From Sanguibacter suarezii NBRC 16159 (GTDB taxonomy: Bacteria; Actinomycetota; Actinomycetes; Actinomycetales; Cellulomonadaceae): 64,000 bases of DNA. The notes under the pieces were generated by a model. That model saw only the letters and a program-made list of their open reading frames with translations, was not told the origin of the DNA and did no database searches. Of this stretch, positions 23,111 through 31,947 are shown in pieces; the stretch's first letter is position 1, and each line of letters starts with the position of its first letter. A program made the translations under genes and the position numbers. The stretch covers positions 62,001 to 126,000 of the forward strand of contig NZ_BCRT01000021.1 in the NCBI RefSeq assembly GCF_001552735.1, in the 5' to 3' direction.

Positions 23111-24313
23111 TCAGGTGAGGGAACGGTCCAAGTCACCGCGCTCGGCTCGTGCATGCACTCTCATCGTGAACACCATCCACATCACCGCGACGACTGTGGT
23201 GAAGACCGTGGTCCCGATCAGGGCGCCAGCCAGCCCTCCAACGAGCGCTCCGGTCAATGGAAGAATAATTCCCAGACCTGTGGCAGCGATACGCCCGGCC
23301 AACAAGGTGCGCTGGTCGAAGTGCGCCCTGCCGATCAGGTAGTAGACCCCATTGAGGAATGTCGCGGCCACGAACACAGCCACCAGGGGCCAGAATTCGG
23401 CTAGAGACCGCAGGGTTCCGAGCTCCAACGAACTCCGCTGAAGCAGACACAAGACGCCTCCCCCGGCAGCCCCGATTGCTACAGCCGCAAGACAAGCTAG
23501 CCCCGCCACCTTTGAACGCGCGAACCAATGAATACTTCTGGTTGAGAACAATGGTCGCATTGGGAACAGGACCAGTTTGACTGGTCCAGAGAAGTTCGAG
23601 AGCGCGCGGTACGTGCCGAATCCCGAGATCGACAAGGTCGGTATGAGGGCGTACGGGACCCCAATGCCAGACGCATCCAAGATGATCGAGTCCGTGAGCA
23701 GTGTGCGGATCTCGCGACCGTGCTTCGCCCTCCAGACCGACAGGACTGTCACCCGGATTGAGGTCGGCCACTTCGAGGCGAGGCCTGCGACGAGCGAGCT
23801 CACCGCCCAAGCCCAGACCACGGCATTGAGCCGGGCGCTGTCAGGAGCCCAAGAAAGGACCCATACCCAGGCGCCCGCAAGGACGACGACAGATCCGAGA
23901 TCACCGTATATAACATAGCGATTCTGCCCCTGCTGGACCGCGTAGTACCGGGCCCCTGTGCGGTAGACGGCACAGAGGAGCGCGATCGCTGCGGGCACCC
24001 CAACAGCACGGAGACTGTCAACCATCAGGCAGATGCTCCCCGCAAGGACGCTAGCAGCCAGAGATAACCAGAAAAGGACGGAGCCGTAGTCGTCCCAGTC
24101 TGAGTGGGGCTTCTTCCGCTGCCATGCTTCGCAGACTATCGACAGGAGAAATGAGGTGCCGAAGCCGAACATCAGGTAGACGGCCGAGAACCGACCGAAG
24201 TCGGCCGGCATCAGAGCGACAAGTGCCAGAACTTGCAGCAAGAGAACGGAGATCGAGTTGACCATCGTCATAAGACCGAGGCTCATCACTCGTCTGAGGC
24301 GGCCAGCGCCCAT
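23111..24313 (-). CDS. wzx: Polysaccharide flippase, Wzx-like
   Basis: This very hydrophobic protein has 11-12 predicted membrane segments and the layout of the MATE/PST flippase group that flips undecaprenyl-PP-linked repeat units. The N-terminus shows SLGLMTMVNSISVLLLQVLALVALMPADFGRFS, where the short 'ADFG..S' turn is typical of Wzx. I choose the ATG at 24313 (400 residues), which has AAGGAT ten bases before it; an ATG at 24370 in frame would add 19 charged residues. It lies between a dehydrogenase gene and a polymerase-like gene. Wzx sequences vary greatly, so the call rests on topology and context. Confidence 0.75.
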   Translation of the reverse strand: MGAGRLRRVMSLGLMTMVNSISVLLLQVLALVALMPADFGRFSAVYLMFGFGTSFLLSIVCEAWQRKKPHSDWDDYGSVLFWLSLAASVLAGSICLMVDSLRAVGVPAAIALLCAVYRTGARYYAVQQGQNRYVIYGDLGSVVVLAGAWVWVLSWAPDSARLNAVVWAWAVSSLVAGLASKWPTSIRVTVLSVWRAKHGREIRTLLTDSIILDASGIGVPYALIPTLSISGFGTYRALSNFSGPVKLVLFPMRPLFSTRSIHWFARSKVAGLACLAAVAIGAAGGGVLCLLQRSSLELGTLRSLAEFWPLVAVFVAATFLNGVYYLIGRAHFDQRTLLAGRIAATGLGIILPLTGALVGGLAGALIGTTVFTTVVAVMWMVFTMRVHARAERGDLDRSLT

Positions 24314-24385
24314 AGATTCACAATCCTTTTTGTCGTGCACGCGGTTCCGCAGCCTGACCTTGGCTAGCATGGGCCGATCAGTCGC

Positions 24386-25819
24386 TCAGCGACTGTGCTT
24401 CATGAGCACTCTCGGCGCCTGCTCTTCACGAGTCACCACTTGCTCACCAGCGCTCCGTAGCATGACAGCTGCGACCATGAGCGGCAGAAAGACTGGCCAC
24501 ATGTGGCCCGGAGCCTGCATGTACGGGTTGGTCGCGTTGCCCACTAACGTCGCGAGCGCACCGACGACGCTCACCAGGAGGATGCCCCTCAACGAGACTT
24601 CACGCCGGAACGCCTTTCGAAGCACCTTCACCGCGAAGAACGTGACGACCAGGAGCAAAAGCACACCAACGAGGCCCGCCCAGGAGAAGAGCATGTGGTA
24701 CTGAAGCTCAGTCTGCCACGGAGCCATGTCACGGACGACCGCTCCGCGGTCGATGGAGGCGCCGAACCCGCGGCCGAAAAGCAAGCTCGTGAGGTCAGGC
24801 GCATGGGTGAGGACGTTGGACTCGTTCACCCGCAACGCATCGGCAAGCTGGTCATCCTGCGACGTCAGCTCCGAGCGGACCAGGTTGGGCAGGTCTATCG
24901 ATGACGGGTCGACCGACGGATCGTCGAATCCCAACGTCACTGCGACTGAACCAGCGCCGCGCGCCAAGATCGTCACGAGTTCAGTCTGGACGAGGAACGC
25001 TGTCGATCCTGCCACGGCCAGGAATCCAGCGACTGGAACCAGCCACGACTGGATCCGCTGACGAGTGACCGGGATCTGGGCGCTGTTACGGAAGGCCATG
25101 CACAGCCACGCGACGAGGATCAGTACAGGAGTCAGCAAGACCGCGACGACAATCCCGCGCCGCCAAGCGACCATAGTGCCTGCGACAGCGAGACCGGCAG
25201 CGAGGATCCTGAGCCATGTCGGTGGAAGGTACTTGTTGTGACGCCCACAGAAGAGAGTCGCGATCCACATGGGAGCCCACCACAGCAAAGACGGAAGGGC
25301 ATGAGCCGACAACGCCACAACGCCCTCAGCGTCGATGACATAGCGCAAGGTCTGAGGTGCGGTGACCCAGGTCGGCAAGACATCGAACGGTAGGCGACCT
25401 GACGCGGTCAACGCTCCGACAATGAAGAGTCCGCCAATGAACACGGTCACAACAGCCGCCGCCCAGAACAGTATCCGGATAGCCCATCGTCGGAATCCGA
25501 GAACCAACAATGCGAACAGGGCTGGCCAGAACGCCGTGAACACGAGCACCCGGACCCAGGATTCGGCACCTCGCAGCACTGCCACGGTTACACCAAAGGC
25601 AACGAAGAGCGCCCATGTCGCGGCCATGATCACCAAGGAGCGATCGACCTTCCGGTCTGAGCGCACGAAGGCGATACCCGAGATCACGACCACGCTGATC
25701 AGCATCGGGTAGAGCACGAAGTTGTTCGAGACCGGCTTGTAGACGATGTACGCACATACGATCGCAACCCACACCGCGAGCAGCAAGTGCCGGTGACGAA
25801 TGCTGTTGGGGCCCGTCAC
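24386..25819 (-). CDS. O-antigen polymerase/ligase-like membrane protein (Wzy candidate 1)
   Basis: This 477-residue protein has about 12 membrane segments and one large outside loop (about residues 280-370) that carries SDP-like acidic stretches and LLFGRGFGASI before LQYHMLFSWAGLVGVLLLL. That loop-helix arrangement is usual for Wzy and WaaL proteins. The GTG at 25819 has GAGGAGAG a few bases upstream, so I use it rather than the TTG at 25843. It sits beside the Wzx-like gene and near a second polymerase-like gene. Which of the two polymerises and whether the other acts as a ligase cannot be told here. Confidence 0.75.
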   Translation of the reverse strand: MTGPNSIRHRHLLLAVWVAIVCAYIVYKPVSNNFVLYPMLISVVVISGIAFVRSDRKVDRSLVIMAATWALFVAFGVTVAVLRGAESWVRVLVFTAFWPALFALLVLGFRRWAIRILFWAAAVVTVFIGGLFIVGALTASGRLPFDVLPTWVTAPQTLRYVIDAEGVVALSAHALPSLLWWAPMWIATLFCGRHNKYLPPTWLRILAAGLAVAGTMVAWRRGIVVAVLLTPVLILVAWLCMAFRNSAQIPVTRQRIQSWLVPVAGFLAVAGSTAFLVQTELVTILARGAGSVAVTLGFDDPSVDPSSIDLPNLVRSELTSQDDQLADALRVNESNVLTHAPDLTSLLFGRGFGASIDRGAVVRDMAPWQTELQYHMLFSWAGLVGVLLLLVVTFFAVKVLRKAFRREVSLRGILLVSVVGALATLVGNATNPYMQAPGHMWPVFLPLMVAAVMLRSAGEQVVTREEQAPRVLMKHSR

Positions 25820-26031
25820 AAAACTCTCCTCGGTTCTTCGCAAGACGGTGGGGTCGAGGCTGGGACGACGACCAGGTCGGTGAGGTCCGCGAGGTCACGC
25901 AGGCTGGGCGCGAATCCGCAGTTGCCAGGGGCCGACGACAACGTCGCGATCTCAGTTTGGCAGAGGGACGATCCCACCTCCTCCACACTCGCTCCACAAC
26001 GACGGGCAAACGGGGCGAGGGGCAACGACAC
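25816..26031 (-). CDS. Possible small protein translationally coupled to the polymerase gene
   Basis: A 71-codon frame runs from a GTG at 26031 to a TGA that overlaps the GTG start of the polymerase gene (GTGA, 25816-25819), the arrangement seen at many real junctions in this locus. A perfect AGGAGGT lies on the minus strand at 26044-26050, twelve bases before the GTG, which is longer than ideal. Third codon positions are about 73 percent G or C by my count, as expected for a gene here. The product is soluble, has four cysteines and matches no family that I recognise. It may instead be a remnant or a leader region. Confidence 0.35.
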   Translation of the reverse strand: MSLPLAPFARRCGASVEEVGSSLCQTEIATLSSAPGNCGFAPSLRDLADLTDLVVVPASTPPSCEEPRRVL

Positions 26032-26090
26032 TAGACAGACAATACCTCCTCGGTATCAGAACTCGTGACATCCCTGTCGCTATGGCCGCA

Positions 26091-27437
26091 CTATCTCGCC
26101 AGCCTTCGCGAGTGCGCAAGCCTCTGCGCGTCCGCTGCCAGTATCACAAGAAGGAACCACCCCACCGGGACGGCGAGCATAGGCTCCGTGATGCTGTAGA
26201 CGACAAAGCCGAGTATTCCTACCGCGATCCATCGCACCGTGGAGAACTCGACAGCGTCCAAGGAGACAAGAACCCAGCGCACTGCCACTGCAACGATCAG
26301 AACGAATGCGACGACGCCGACCACACCGAGCTGCGGCAGTAGGTCGAAAACAGAGTTGTGCCCGTGGGCGTACCAGAGGCCTGCCTTCTGGTCGATGTTC
26401 CACTTCTGGGGAGTAACCTGCGGGTGGAACCATGAGTAGGGCCAGATCGCTCCCCATCCATAGCCACCCACAGGGGCATCGGACCAGACCTCCACGATCG
26501 CGCTCCAGACCGGCATCCGCCCCGAGAAGTCCCCCGTCTTCCCCAGGAGCTCGGAGATGGTGCCGAAGCTTGCCAGGCTCACGAGAAATGCAGCGGCGAC
26601 CAGGGAACAGCCGATGACCCGCGATCGGACGGTGGCGAACGGGTTCAGTCGACGCACAAACTCGAACGCTATCGCCCCGACGATAACGACTGCCGCGGAG
26701 ACGAAACCTGTTCCAGAACGGGCCGCGACCAGCGTGCCGAGCACTACCGAGAATACGACGATCAAACGCAGCAGCTTCAGTCTCCCGCGCGGTCGATAGC
26801 ACAGAACGGCACACAGGCCGATGAACAGCGTGTAGGACAGGACGTTGCGGTTGCCGTGGACGCCCACCACGGGATTGACGCCGATGGGCCCCCCTGCGCC
26901 GATACGCTCGGTCCACACCGCCCAGAGCGCAATCCCGGCGACGATAAGCGCCCCCCAGATGACACCGCGCAGCAGGGCTGGCGTCTCGGTGTTCGCCACG
27001 ACTAGACATGCGAACAACGCAATCGCCCCGTACAGACCCACCGATCGCTCCGTGTCCGACGGTCCGACAGACCAGAGCACGCTTGCTGCGCAGATTCCGA
27101 GAAAGAGTAGGATCGTCCATGGCGGAGCCGACCACCGGACCCTCCTGACGTCGATGAGCACGACCACGACGCTCAAGGCAGCCAGCCGCCACAACGAGGT
27201 CGTCAGGACGGGGAACAAGTCACGCGGGTGTGACAGCAGGAAGAACCCGACCCCTATGAGCAACGACCACATCGAACCGCGCCAAGTGCCGTCTACGGCA
27301 GGCAGACGCAGAGTCTGGACTCTCCGAGCGTGACGGGGAGCGTCTACCGTCGCCAAGGTCATCGCCTGCCGATTCGGCGCGTGCGATCCACGATCCCCGG
27401 CCCCCTCCAGAACGCCACCCCCAACTGACTGCGCCAC
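26091..27437 (-). CDS. O-antigen ligase/polymerase family membrane protein (candidate 2)
   Basis: This 448-residue protein belongs to the WaaL/Wzy/ExoQ group. It has about ten membrane segments, an early TTSLWRLAALSVVVVLID stretch, GVHGNRNVLSYTLFIGL, and the large periplasmic-side loop with GRMPVWSAIVEVW, YGWGAIWPY and the family's key GHNSVFDLLPQLGVVG segment. The GTG at 27437 has GGAG seven bases upstream and is preferred over the open frame to 27527. It is separated from polymerase candidate 1 by 271 bases. It is the better match to the ligase signature, so it may polymerise or transfer the chain to an acceptor. Confidence 0.8.
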   Translation of the reverse strand: MAQSVGGGVLEGAGDRGSHAPNRQAMTLATVDAPRHARRVQTLRLPAVDGTWRGSMWSLLIGVGFFLLSHPRDLFPVLTTSLWRLAALSVVVVLIDVRRVRWSAPPWTILLFLGICAASVLWSVGPSDTERSVGLYGAIALFACLVVANTETPALLRGVIWGALIVAGIALWAVWTERIGAGGPIGVNPVVGVHGNRNVLSYTLFIGLCAVLCYRPRGRLKLLRLIVVFSVVLGTLVAARSGTGFVSAAVVIVGAIAFEFVRRLNPFATVRSRVIGCSLVAAAFLVSLASFGTISELLGKTGDFSGRMPVWSAIVEVWSDAPVGGYGWGAIWPYSWFHPQVTPQKWNIDQKAGLWYAHGHNSVFDLLPQLGVVGVVAFVLIVAVAVRWVLVSLDAVEFSTVRWIAVGILGFVVYSITEPMLAVPVGWFLLVILAADAQRLAHSRRLAR

Positions 27438-27593
27438 GTGAACTCTCCACTCCGTCTCGACCGCAAGTCTGCAGTCGACAAGGATCCTACGTGTGGGCGT
27501 AGCCGTCGCGCCTCCGTCCTTCCGCATCGACCCGCGGCGCGCTCTATTTGCTCGCTACAGCGAGTTCGCCGAGGCTCCGACGACGTTCCGAGA

Positions 27594-28409
27594 TCATTTC
27601 CAGCCCTTGCGGATGAACGCTCGGTAACCAACCTTCCGGATTCCCTCTGGTACCAACCGGTAGACACCGCGCACCGCACAGTTCCGCAAGAACTGGGGCC
27701 AGCTGAGGAATCCGATGGAGAGCATCTTCCGCTGGAACACCAGCTCAGAACGCAGGATGCCGCGTCCTCCACGCCGGGCATAGGCACCCGCGCCGATGCG
27801 GTAGAGCACGAGCGGTTCCGGGATGTTGGCCGCGCCGGCGCCCGCCGCGAGCATCCGGGCGAAGAGCCAGTAGTCCTCCATGAGGGGCAGGTCCTGGTAG
27901 CCGCCGGCGTCGCGGACAGCGCTCTTGCGATAGACGACGGTGGGGTGGTTGAACGGCGAGACGAAGCGCGCGCGTCGTCGGATCTCCTCGGCACCCACCG
28001 GTGGGCACCGGACCAAGCCGGGCTCAGACTCCTCGGCGAACTCCTGGATGGCTGACCCGACGATGTCGAGCCCTCCGGCCACGAGCGGCACCTGGGCGGC
28101 GAAACGCCCCGGCAGTGAGATGTCATCGGCGTCCATCCTCGCCACGATCTCGTGGGCGCAGGCAGCCAATCCGACCTCCAGCGCCGCGGCAAGCCCACCG
28201 TTGACGGGCAGTGCGACGATCCGGGTGGGCACCTCGCCAGCGCCGAGCTCGTCGAGAAGGGCGCTCAGCGCCTCCCCCACCGGGCCGTCTCGGACGATGA
28301 CGACCTCATCGGGCCGCAAGGTCTGCTCGGTGGTCACGGAGTCATAGGCCCGTCGCAAGAAGTCGGGCCGGTCGCCGGCATAGACCGGCAGCAGCACGGA
28401 GAAGTTCAC
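27594..28409 (-). CDS. Glycosyltransferase family 2
   Basis: This 271-residue GT2 enzyme has the standard N-terminal FSVLLPVYAGDRPDFLRRAYDSV, the aspartate of VIVRDGPVG, the metal-binding MDADD motif and the acceptor-side MEDYWLFARML. It resembles AmsE-type transferases of exopolysaccharide loci. The GTG start overlaps the stop of the next upstream gene by four bases (GTGA), so it belongs to the operon with the GlfT1-like GT2 and the WecC-like dehydrogenase. The sugar it transfers is unknown. Confidence 0.87.
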   Translation of the reverse strand: MNFSVLLPVYAGDRPDFLRRAYDSVTTEQTLRPDEVVIVRDGPVGEALSALLDELGAGEVPTRIVALPVNGGLAAALEVGLAACAHEIVARMDADDISLPGRFAAQVPLVAGGLDIVGSAIQEFAEESEPGLVRCPPVGAEEIRRRARFVSPFNHPTVVYRKSAVRDAGGYQDLPLMEDYWLFARMLAAGAGAANIPEPLVLYRIGAGAYARRGGRGILRSELVFQRKMLSIGFLSWPQFLRNCAVRGVYRLVPEGIRKVGYRAFIRKGWK

Positions 28410-29380
28410 GGCGCGGGTCGCCCTCCTTCAAGCCGGGCAACAGCTGACGTGACGTCCCCAAGCCCTCCCAGGATGTCGACGGTCGCCTTCGGGCGGCGGA
28501 TGACGCCGTCCCGCAGGCCGCGCAGGGCCGCCCGCACCAGCACACCACGGTTCTTCGACCGAGCGAAGGTGCGCACCCAGCGGCGCACCGACGCACCCGT
28601 GTAGAGGACCCGCTCGAACGGGGAGAGCGCCGAGGACCGCGTGATCATCCAGATCTTGTTGCGCACCTCGTAGTAGAAGCGCGGGCCCGGGTCCGCGTCG
28701 GTGGCGCCGAAGGTCTTCGTGCGGTGCTCCACGACGCTCGCAGGAACGTAGAGACCGGTCCCGCGGCGCAGCAACCGGCAGGAGTACTCGAAGTCGTCGT
28801 TCCAGATGAAGTAGTCGGCGATCGGCAGCCCGAAATGCTCTACTGCGCGTGTATTGACAAGCATCGAGACGAAGGACGAGGACCGGACCGGCACCGCGCC
28901 TGCCTGGTCCGCCCGGTCCATGAACTCGGCGGCCACCCGCGGGCGGCGTCGCGGGGTATTCATCGGGTGGTCGCGACCGTCGTGCCAGACGACCCGGCTG
29001 CCCAGCAGGGCCACCGGCCCGTCGTACGTGTCCGCAGCACGCAGCAGCTCAGCAAGCGCGTCCGGTGTGGGGATGGTGTCGTCGTCCATGAGCCACACCC
29101 ACTCCGGGACGGCCTCAGCGGGAACGTCGAGGGCTGCCGCGATCCCGGCGGCGAAGCCACCTGCCCCGCCCGTGTTGCGGTCCAGACTGATGACACGGGC
29201 ACCGACCGGGTGCACAGCCGCGACGGCGGCGGAGTCGTCGTCGGAGTTGTTGTCCAGGACCACCACCTGGTCGACCGGCCGGGTCTGAGCTGCGAGCGCA
29301 TCAAGGGCGTGTGTCAGCAGGTCTACACGGTTGAAGGCGACCAGCACCGCAGTCACGCGGTGCTGACGCTCAGTCGTCAC
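28406..29380 (-). CDS. Glycosyltransferase family 2, GlfT1/rhamnosyltransferase-like
   Basis: The 324-residue product has VTAVLVAFNRVDLLTHALDAL, the loop RNTGGAGGFAAGI seen in GlfT1 and related rhamnosyl transferases, a DDD metal site in LMDDDTIPT, and the catalytic WNDDFEYSCRL. In mycobacteria GlfT1 adds the first galactofuranose units to the lipid-linked linker, and rhamnosyltransferases of this subgroup make the linker itself. Here it lies in the Wzx/Wzy block rather than beside glf, so either galactofuranose or rhamnose transfer is possible. It overlaps both neighbours by four bases. Confidence 0.85.
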   Translation of the reverse strand: MTTERQHRVTAVLVAFNRVDLLTHALDALAAQTRPVDQVVVLDNNSDDDSAAVAAVHPVGARVISLDRNTGGAGGFAAGIAAALDVPAEAVPEWVWLMDDDTIPTPDALAELLRAADTYDGPVALLGSRVVWHDGRDHPMNTPRRRPRVAAEFMDRADQAGAVPVRSSSFVSMLVNTRAVEHFGLPIADYFIWNDDFEYSCRLLRRGTGLYVPASVVEHRTKTFGATDADPGPRFYYEVRNKIWMITRSSALSPFERVLYTGASVRRWVRTFARSKNRGVLVRAALRGLRDGVIRRPKATVDILGGLGDVTSAVARLEGGRPAP

Positions 29381-30678
29381 GCCGTCGCTCCAGAGCCGAT
29401 GACGACGCGGGGCACTCCAGCCCAGATCGCAGCGTCCGTCACACGTCGACCATCGACCAAGAGCCTCAGCCCCGGCACCTGCACAGGAGTGATCGTGCGG
29501 TACTCACCGTGGTCGGCCTGGACCACCGCGACGTCCGCCGCTTCCCCGTAGTGGTAGGCGTCGAACCCGAGATCGGCGAGCTCGGCGTCGGAGTACATCG
29601 GGTCGTGCACGACGACCCGGGCACCGCGAGTGCGCAGCGCGTCGACCGTCGCGAAGACCCCGGAGAACGCCGTCTCCTTCACTCCCCCGCGGTAGGCAGC
29701 ACCAAGCACGACGACGCGCAGCCCGTCGAGCGAACCCAGCAACGACTCCGCCTGGGCCACCACCCGCTCAGGCACCGCGGCGTTGACCGCGCGGGCCTCC
29801 CGGACGATCGAGGCATCCGGGTCGACCGAGAGGTACAGGCGCGGGTACACCGGGATGCAGTGCCCTCCCACGGCGATGCCCGGACGGTGGATGTGGCTGT
29901 ACGGCTGGGAGTTGCACGCCTCGATGACGGAGTACACATCGATGCCGACCTTCTCGGCGAAGGCGCCGAACTGGTTGGCGAGGCCGATGTTCACGTCGCG
30001 GTAGGTGGTCTCGGCGAGCTTGGCCATCTCCGCGGCCTCCGCCGACCCGAGGTCCCACACGCCGTTGGGGCGGGCGAGGTCGGGACGCTCGTCGAAGGTC
30101 AGCACCGCCTCGTAGAACTCCCGAGCCCGGCGGGCGCCCTCCTCGCTCAGGCCGCCGATGAGCTTGGGGTACTTGCGTAGGTCGGCGAAGACCCGGCCGG
30201 TGAGCACGCGCTCGGGCGAGAACACGAGGTGGAAGTCCTGGCCCTCGGTGAGCCCGGAGACCTCTTCCAGGAGCGGCTTCCACCGTCCGCGCGTCACTCC
30301 CACGGGCAGCGTCGTCTCGTAGGAGACGAGCGTGCCGGGAGTCAGGTGCGCACCGAGGGAACGGGTCGCGGCGTCCATCCAGCCGAAGTCGGGAGCAGCG
30401 GTCTCCTCGTCCACGAACAGCGGCACGACGAGCACGACGGCGTCGGCTCCCGGGATCGCGTCGGCGTAGTCGGTCGTGGCACGCAGTCGTCCGGCGGGCA
30501 CCAGGTCGGCGAGCTTCTCGGCCAGGTGCGCCTCCCCCGGGAACGGCTCGGTCCCGGCGTTGACCAGGTCGACCACCGTCGGGTTCACATCGACCCCCAC
30601 CACGTCGTGGCCCTGGTCGGCGAACTGGACGGCGAGCGGGAGGCCGATCTTTCCGAGAGCAACGACTGCGATGCGCAT
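29377..30678 (-). CDS. UDP-N-acetyl-D-mannosaminuronate dehydrogenase, WecC-like
   Basis: This 433-residue NAD-dependent dehydrogenase would oxidise UDP-ManNAc to UDP-ManNAcA. It has RIAVVALGKIGLPLAVQFA at the N-terminus, the VLVVPLFVDEE and FSPERVLTGR segments, LAETTYRDVNIGLANQFG, and the catalytic cysteine in GGHC (Cys274) within HRPGIAVGGHCIPVYP. It belongs to a different subgroup from the WbpA-like enzyme at 21738. The start is uncertain: ATG at 30678 begins the conserved domain and follows GAAGGTG, but in-frame ATGs at 30690 and 30750 exist. A UDP-GlcNAc 2-epimerase at 33172 could provide its substrate. Confidence 0.87.
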   Translation of the reverse strand: MRIAVVALGKIGLPLAVQFADQGHDVVGVDVNPTVVDLVNAGTEPFPGEAHLAEKLADLVPAGRLRATTDYADAIPGADAVVLVVPLFVDEETAAPDFGWMDAATRSLGAHLTPGTLVSYETTLPVGVTRGRWKPLLEEVSGLTEGQDFHLVFSPERVLTGRVFADLRKYPKLIGGLSEEGARRAREFYEAVLTFDERPDLARPNGVWDLGSAEAAEMAKLAETTYRDVNIGLANQFGAFAEKVGIDVYSVIEACNSQPYSHIHRPGIAVGGHCIPVYPRLYLSVDPDASIVREARAVNAAVPERVVAQAESLLGSLDGLRVVVLGAAYRGGVKETAFSGVFATVDALRTRGARVVVHDPMYSDAELADLGFDAYHYGEAADVAVVQADHGEYRTITPVQVPGLRLLVDGRRVTDAAIWAGVPRVVIGSGATA

Positions 30679-30702
30679 GAACACCTTCATCTGGTCCGAT
30701 AG

Positions 30703-30759
30703 CGGGGAGACATCAGGCCGCCGACCCTTCACGAGCCGGGGCCACGGCATGTCTCCCCG
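30703..30759. repeat. 11-bp perfect inverted repeat in the leader of the WecC-like gene
   Basis: CGGGGAGACAT (30703-30713) and ATGTCTCCCCG (30749-30759) are exact reverse complements separated by 35 bases. The repeat lies upstream of the conserved start of the WecC-like gene (30678) and directly downstream of a TATCCT box. It could be an operator or an RNA hairpin. There is no T run, so it is not a standard terminator. Confidence 0.6.
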
Positions 30760-30765
30760 AGGATA
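30760..30765 (-). promoter_or_regulatory. Candidate -10 box (TATCCT) for the WecC-like operon
   Basis: TATCCT on the minus strand would place the transcript start at or just before the first arm of the 11-bp inverted repeat. It would drive the WecC-like gene and the two GT2 genes after it. The -35 is not clear. Confidence 0.35.
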
Positions 30766-30801
30766 CTGCCCCCGCTGAGCACCGGGTTCACGCCGTCGTG
30801 G

Positions 30802-31947
30802 TCACCACCTGGCGAGGACCGAGGCAGCCATGAGCCGCAACGGGGCCTCACGAGCGAGCAGCCGCGTGAGGTCCGCGGTGACGAGCGTCGCCGGCTGTCC
30901 GTGCCGGCGTCGCTCGGCAGCGAGCGCGAGAAGCTGCCCGACGTCGCTCGCCGGGTCCACGACCGCGCGCAGCACCGCGCAGTCGGCCCGGGAGAGCACT
31001 CGCTCACAGCCGGGTGCTGCGTGCAGGATCTCACCGACGACGCGGGCCAGCTCGACCCGCTCGCGGGGCGTCCAGAACTCCTCCGTCCGGTGGATCAGGA
31101 GTCCGAAGACATGGATCCGGAGAAACTTCACCGCGGCGGCGCGGCGTGCGGGCAGCGGCAGGGCGAGGAACCAGTCCTGGTCGACGAGGTCCACCAGGAA
31201 GGCGAGCTCCGCCGCGACCGGGCGGGCGACCCCGGTGGTGCGGTCCCCGGCGTCATCCTGGACGAGGTAGGCGGGACCGCGCCGGTCGAAGGCGATCGGC
31301 GCACCGGAGAACCACAGCCGGGTCACGAAGGCCACGTCCTCCCCGACCTCGTGGCCGAGGGTGAACCGCAGGCCGAGCCGCTCGAGCGCAGCCCGGTCGA
31401 GCAGACCCAGCGGTGCGGACCTGTAGGAGAGCCGGTCACGAACTCCGTCGAGCATCGTCGTGCGCAGGGGACGGGTGGGAGGGGTCGGCACGATGGCGGC
31501 GATCGATCCGTCGGAGCGTGCCGCCGCCAGGCGCGCGACGACCGCGGCCGCGCCGTTTCGACGCGCCAGGTCGAGCCAGGAGGCGATGGCACCGGGGGCG
31601 AGCCGGTCGTCGGAGCCCATGACGGCGACATAGGGCGCCCGGGCCGCATCGAGGCCGTGGTTGAACGGTCCTGCGGGGCTGCGGGTGGTGTCGGTGAAGG
31701 CGAGGACGCGCACGCACGATCCTGGCGGGACGGCGACCCCTGCGAGGTTGTCCTCGATGAGGGCGGGATCGACGTTGTGCGCCACGACGGTCACTCGGAC
31801 CTGGACCGGGGATGCGAGCGCGGAGCTGACGGCGCGCGCGATCGGGCGCTGCGCGGTGTGCACCGCGATGACGACGTCGACCATCACCTCCGTCGCGACG
31901 TCCCCCGGGCGCGGCGCGCCAGCCACGCCCGGTCCGCCACCGCTCAT
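30802..31947 (-). CDS. Glycosyltransferase family 2 with long C-terminal region
   Basis: This 381-residue protein has a GT2 domain in the first 230 residues: VDVVIAVHTAQRPIARAV, FNHGLDAARAPYVAVMGSDDRL with its metal site, and GEDVAFVTRLWF. The last 130 residues form an alpha-helical region with HVFGLLIHR and LSRADCAVLRAVVDPASD. The same whole architecture is found in the GT2 at 38700-39821, so they are paralogues. It overlaps the GT4 gene upstream by four bases. Donor and acceptor are unknown. Confidence 0.82.
   Translation of the reverse strand: MSGGGPGVAGAPRPGDVATEVMVDVVIAVHTAQRPIARAVSSALASPVQVRVTVVAHNVDPALIEDNLAGVAVPPGSCVRVLAFTDTTRSPAGPFNHGLDAARAPYVAVMGSDDRLAPGAIASWLDLARRNGAAAVVARLAAARSDGSIAAIVPTPPTRPLRTTMLDGVRDRLSYRSAPLGLLDRAALERLGLRFTLGHEVGEDVAFVTRLWFSGAPIAFDRRGPAYLVQDDAGDRTTGVARPVAAELAFLVDLVDQDWFLALPLPARRAAAVKFLRIHVFGLLIHRTEEFWTPRERVELARVVGEILHAAPGCERVLSRADCAVLRAVVDPASDVGQLLALAAERRRHGQPATLVTADLTRLLAREAPLRLMAASVLARW

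Noticed and set aside
26080-27192. 370-codon minus-strand open frame within the second polymerase gene
   Set aside because: It is out of frame with a convincing 10-helix protein and reads as Arg/Gly-rich low-complexity sequence.
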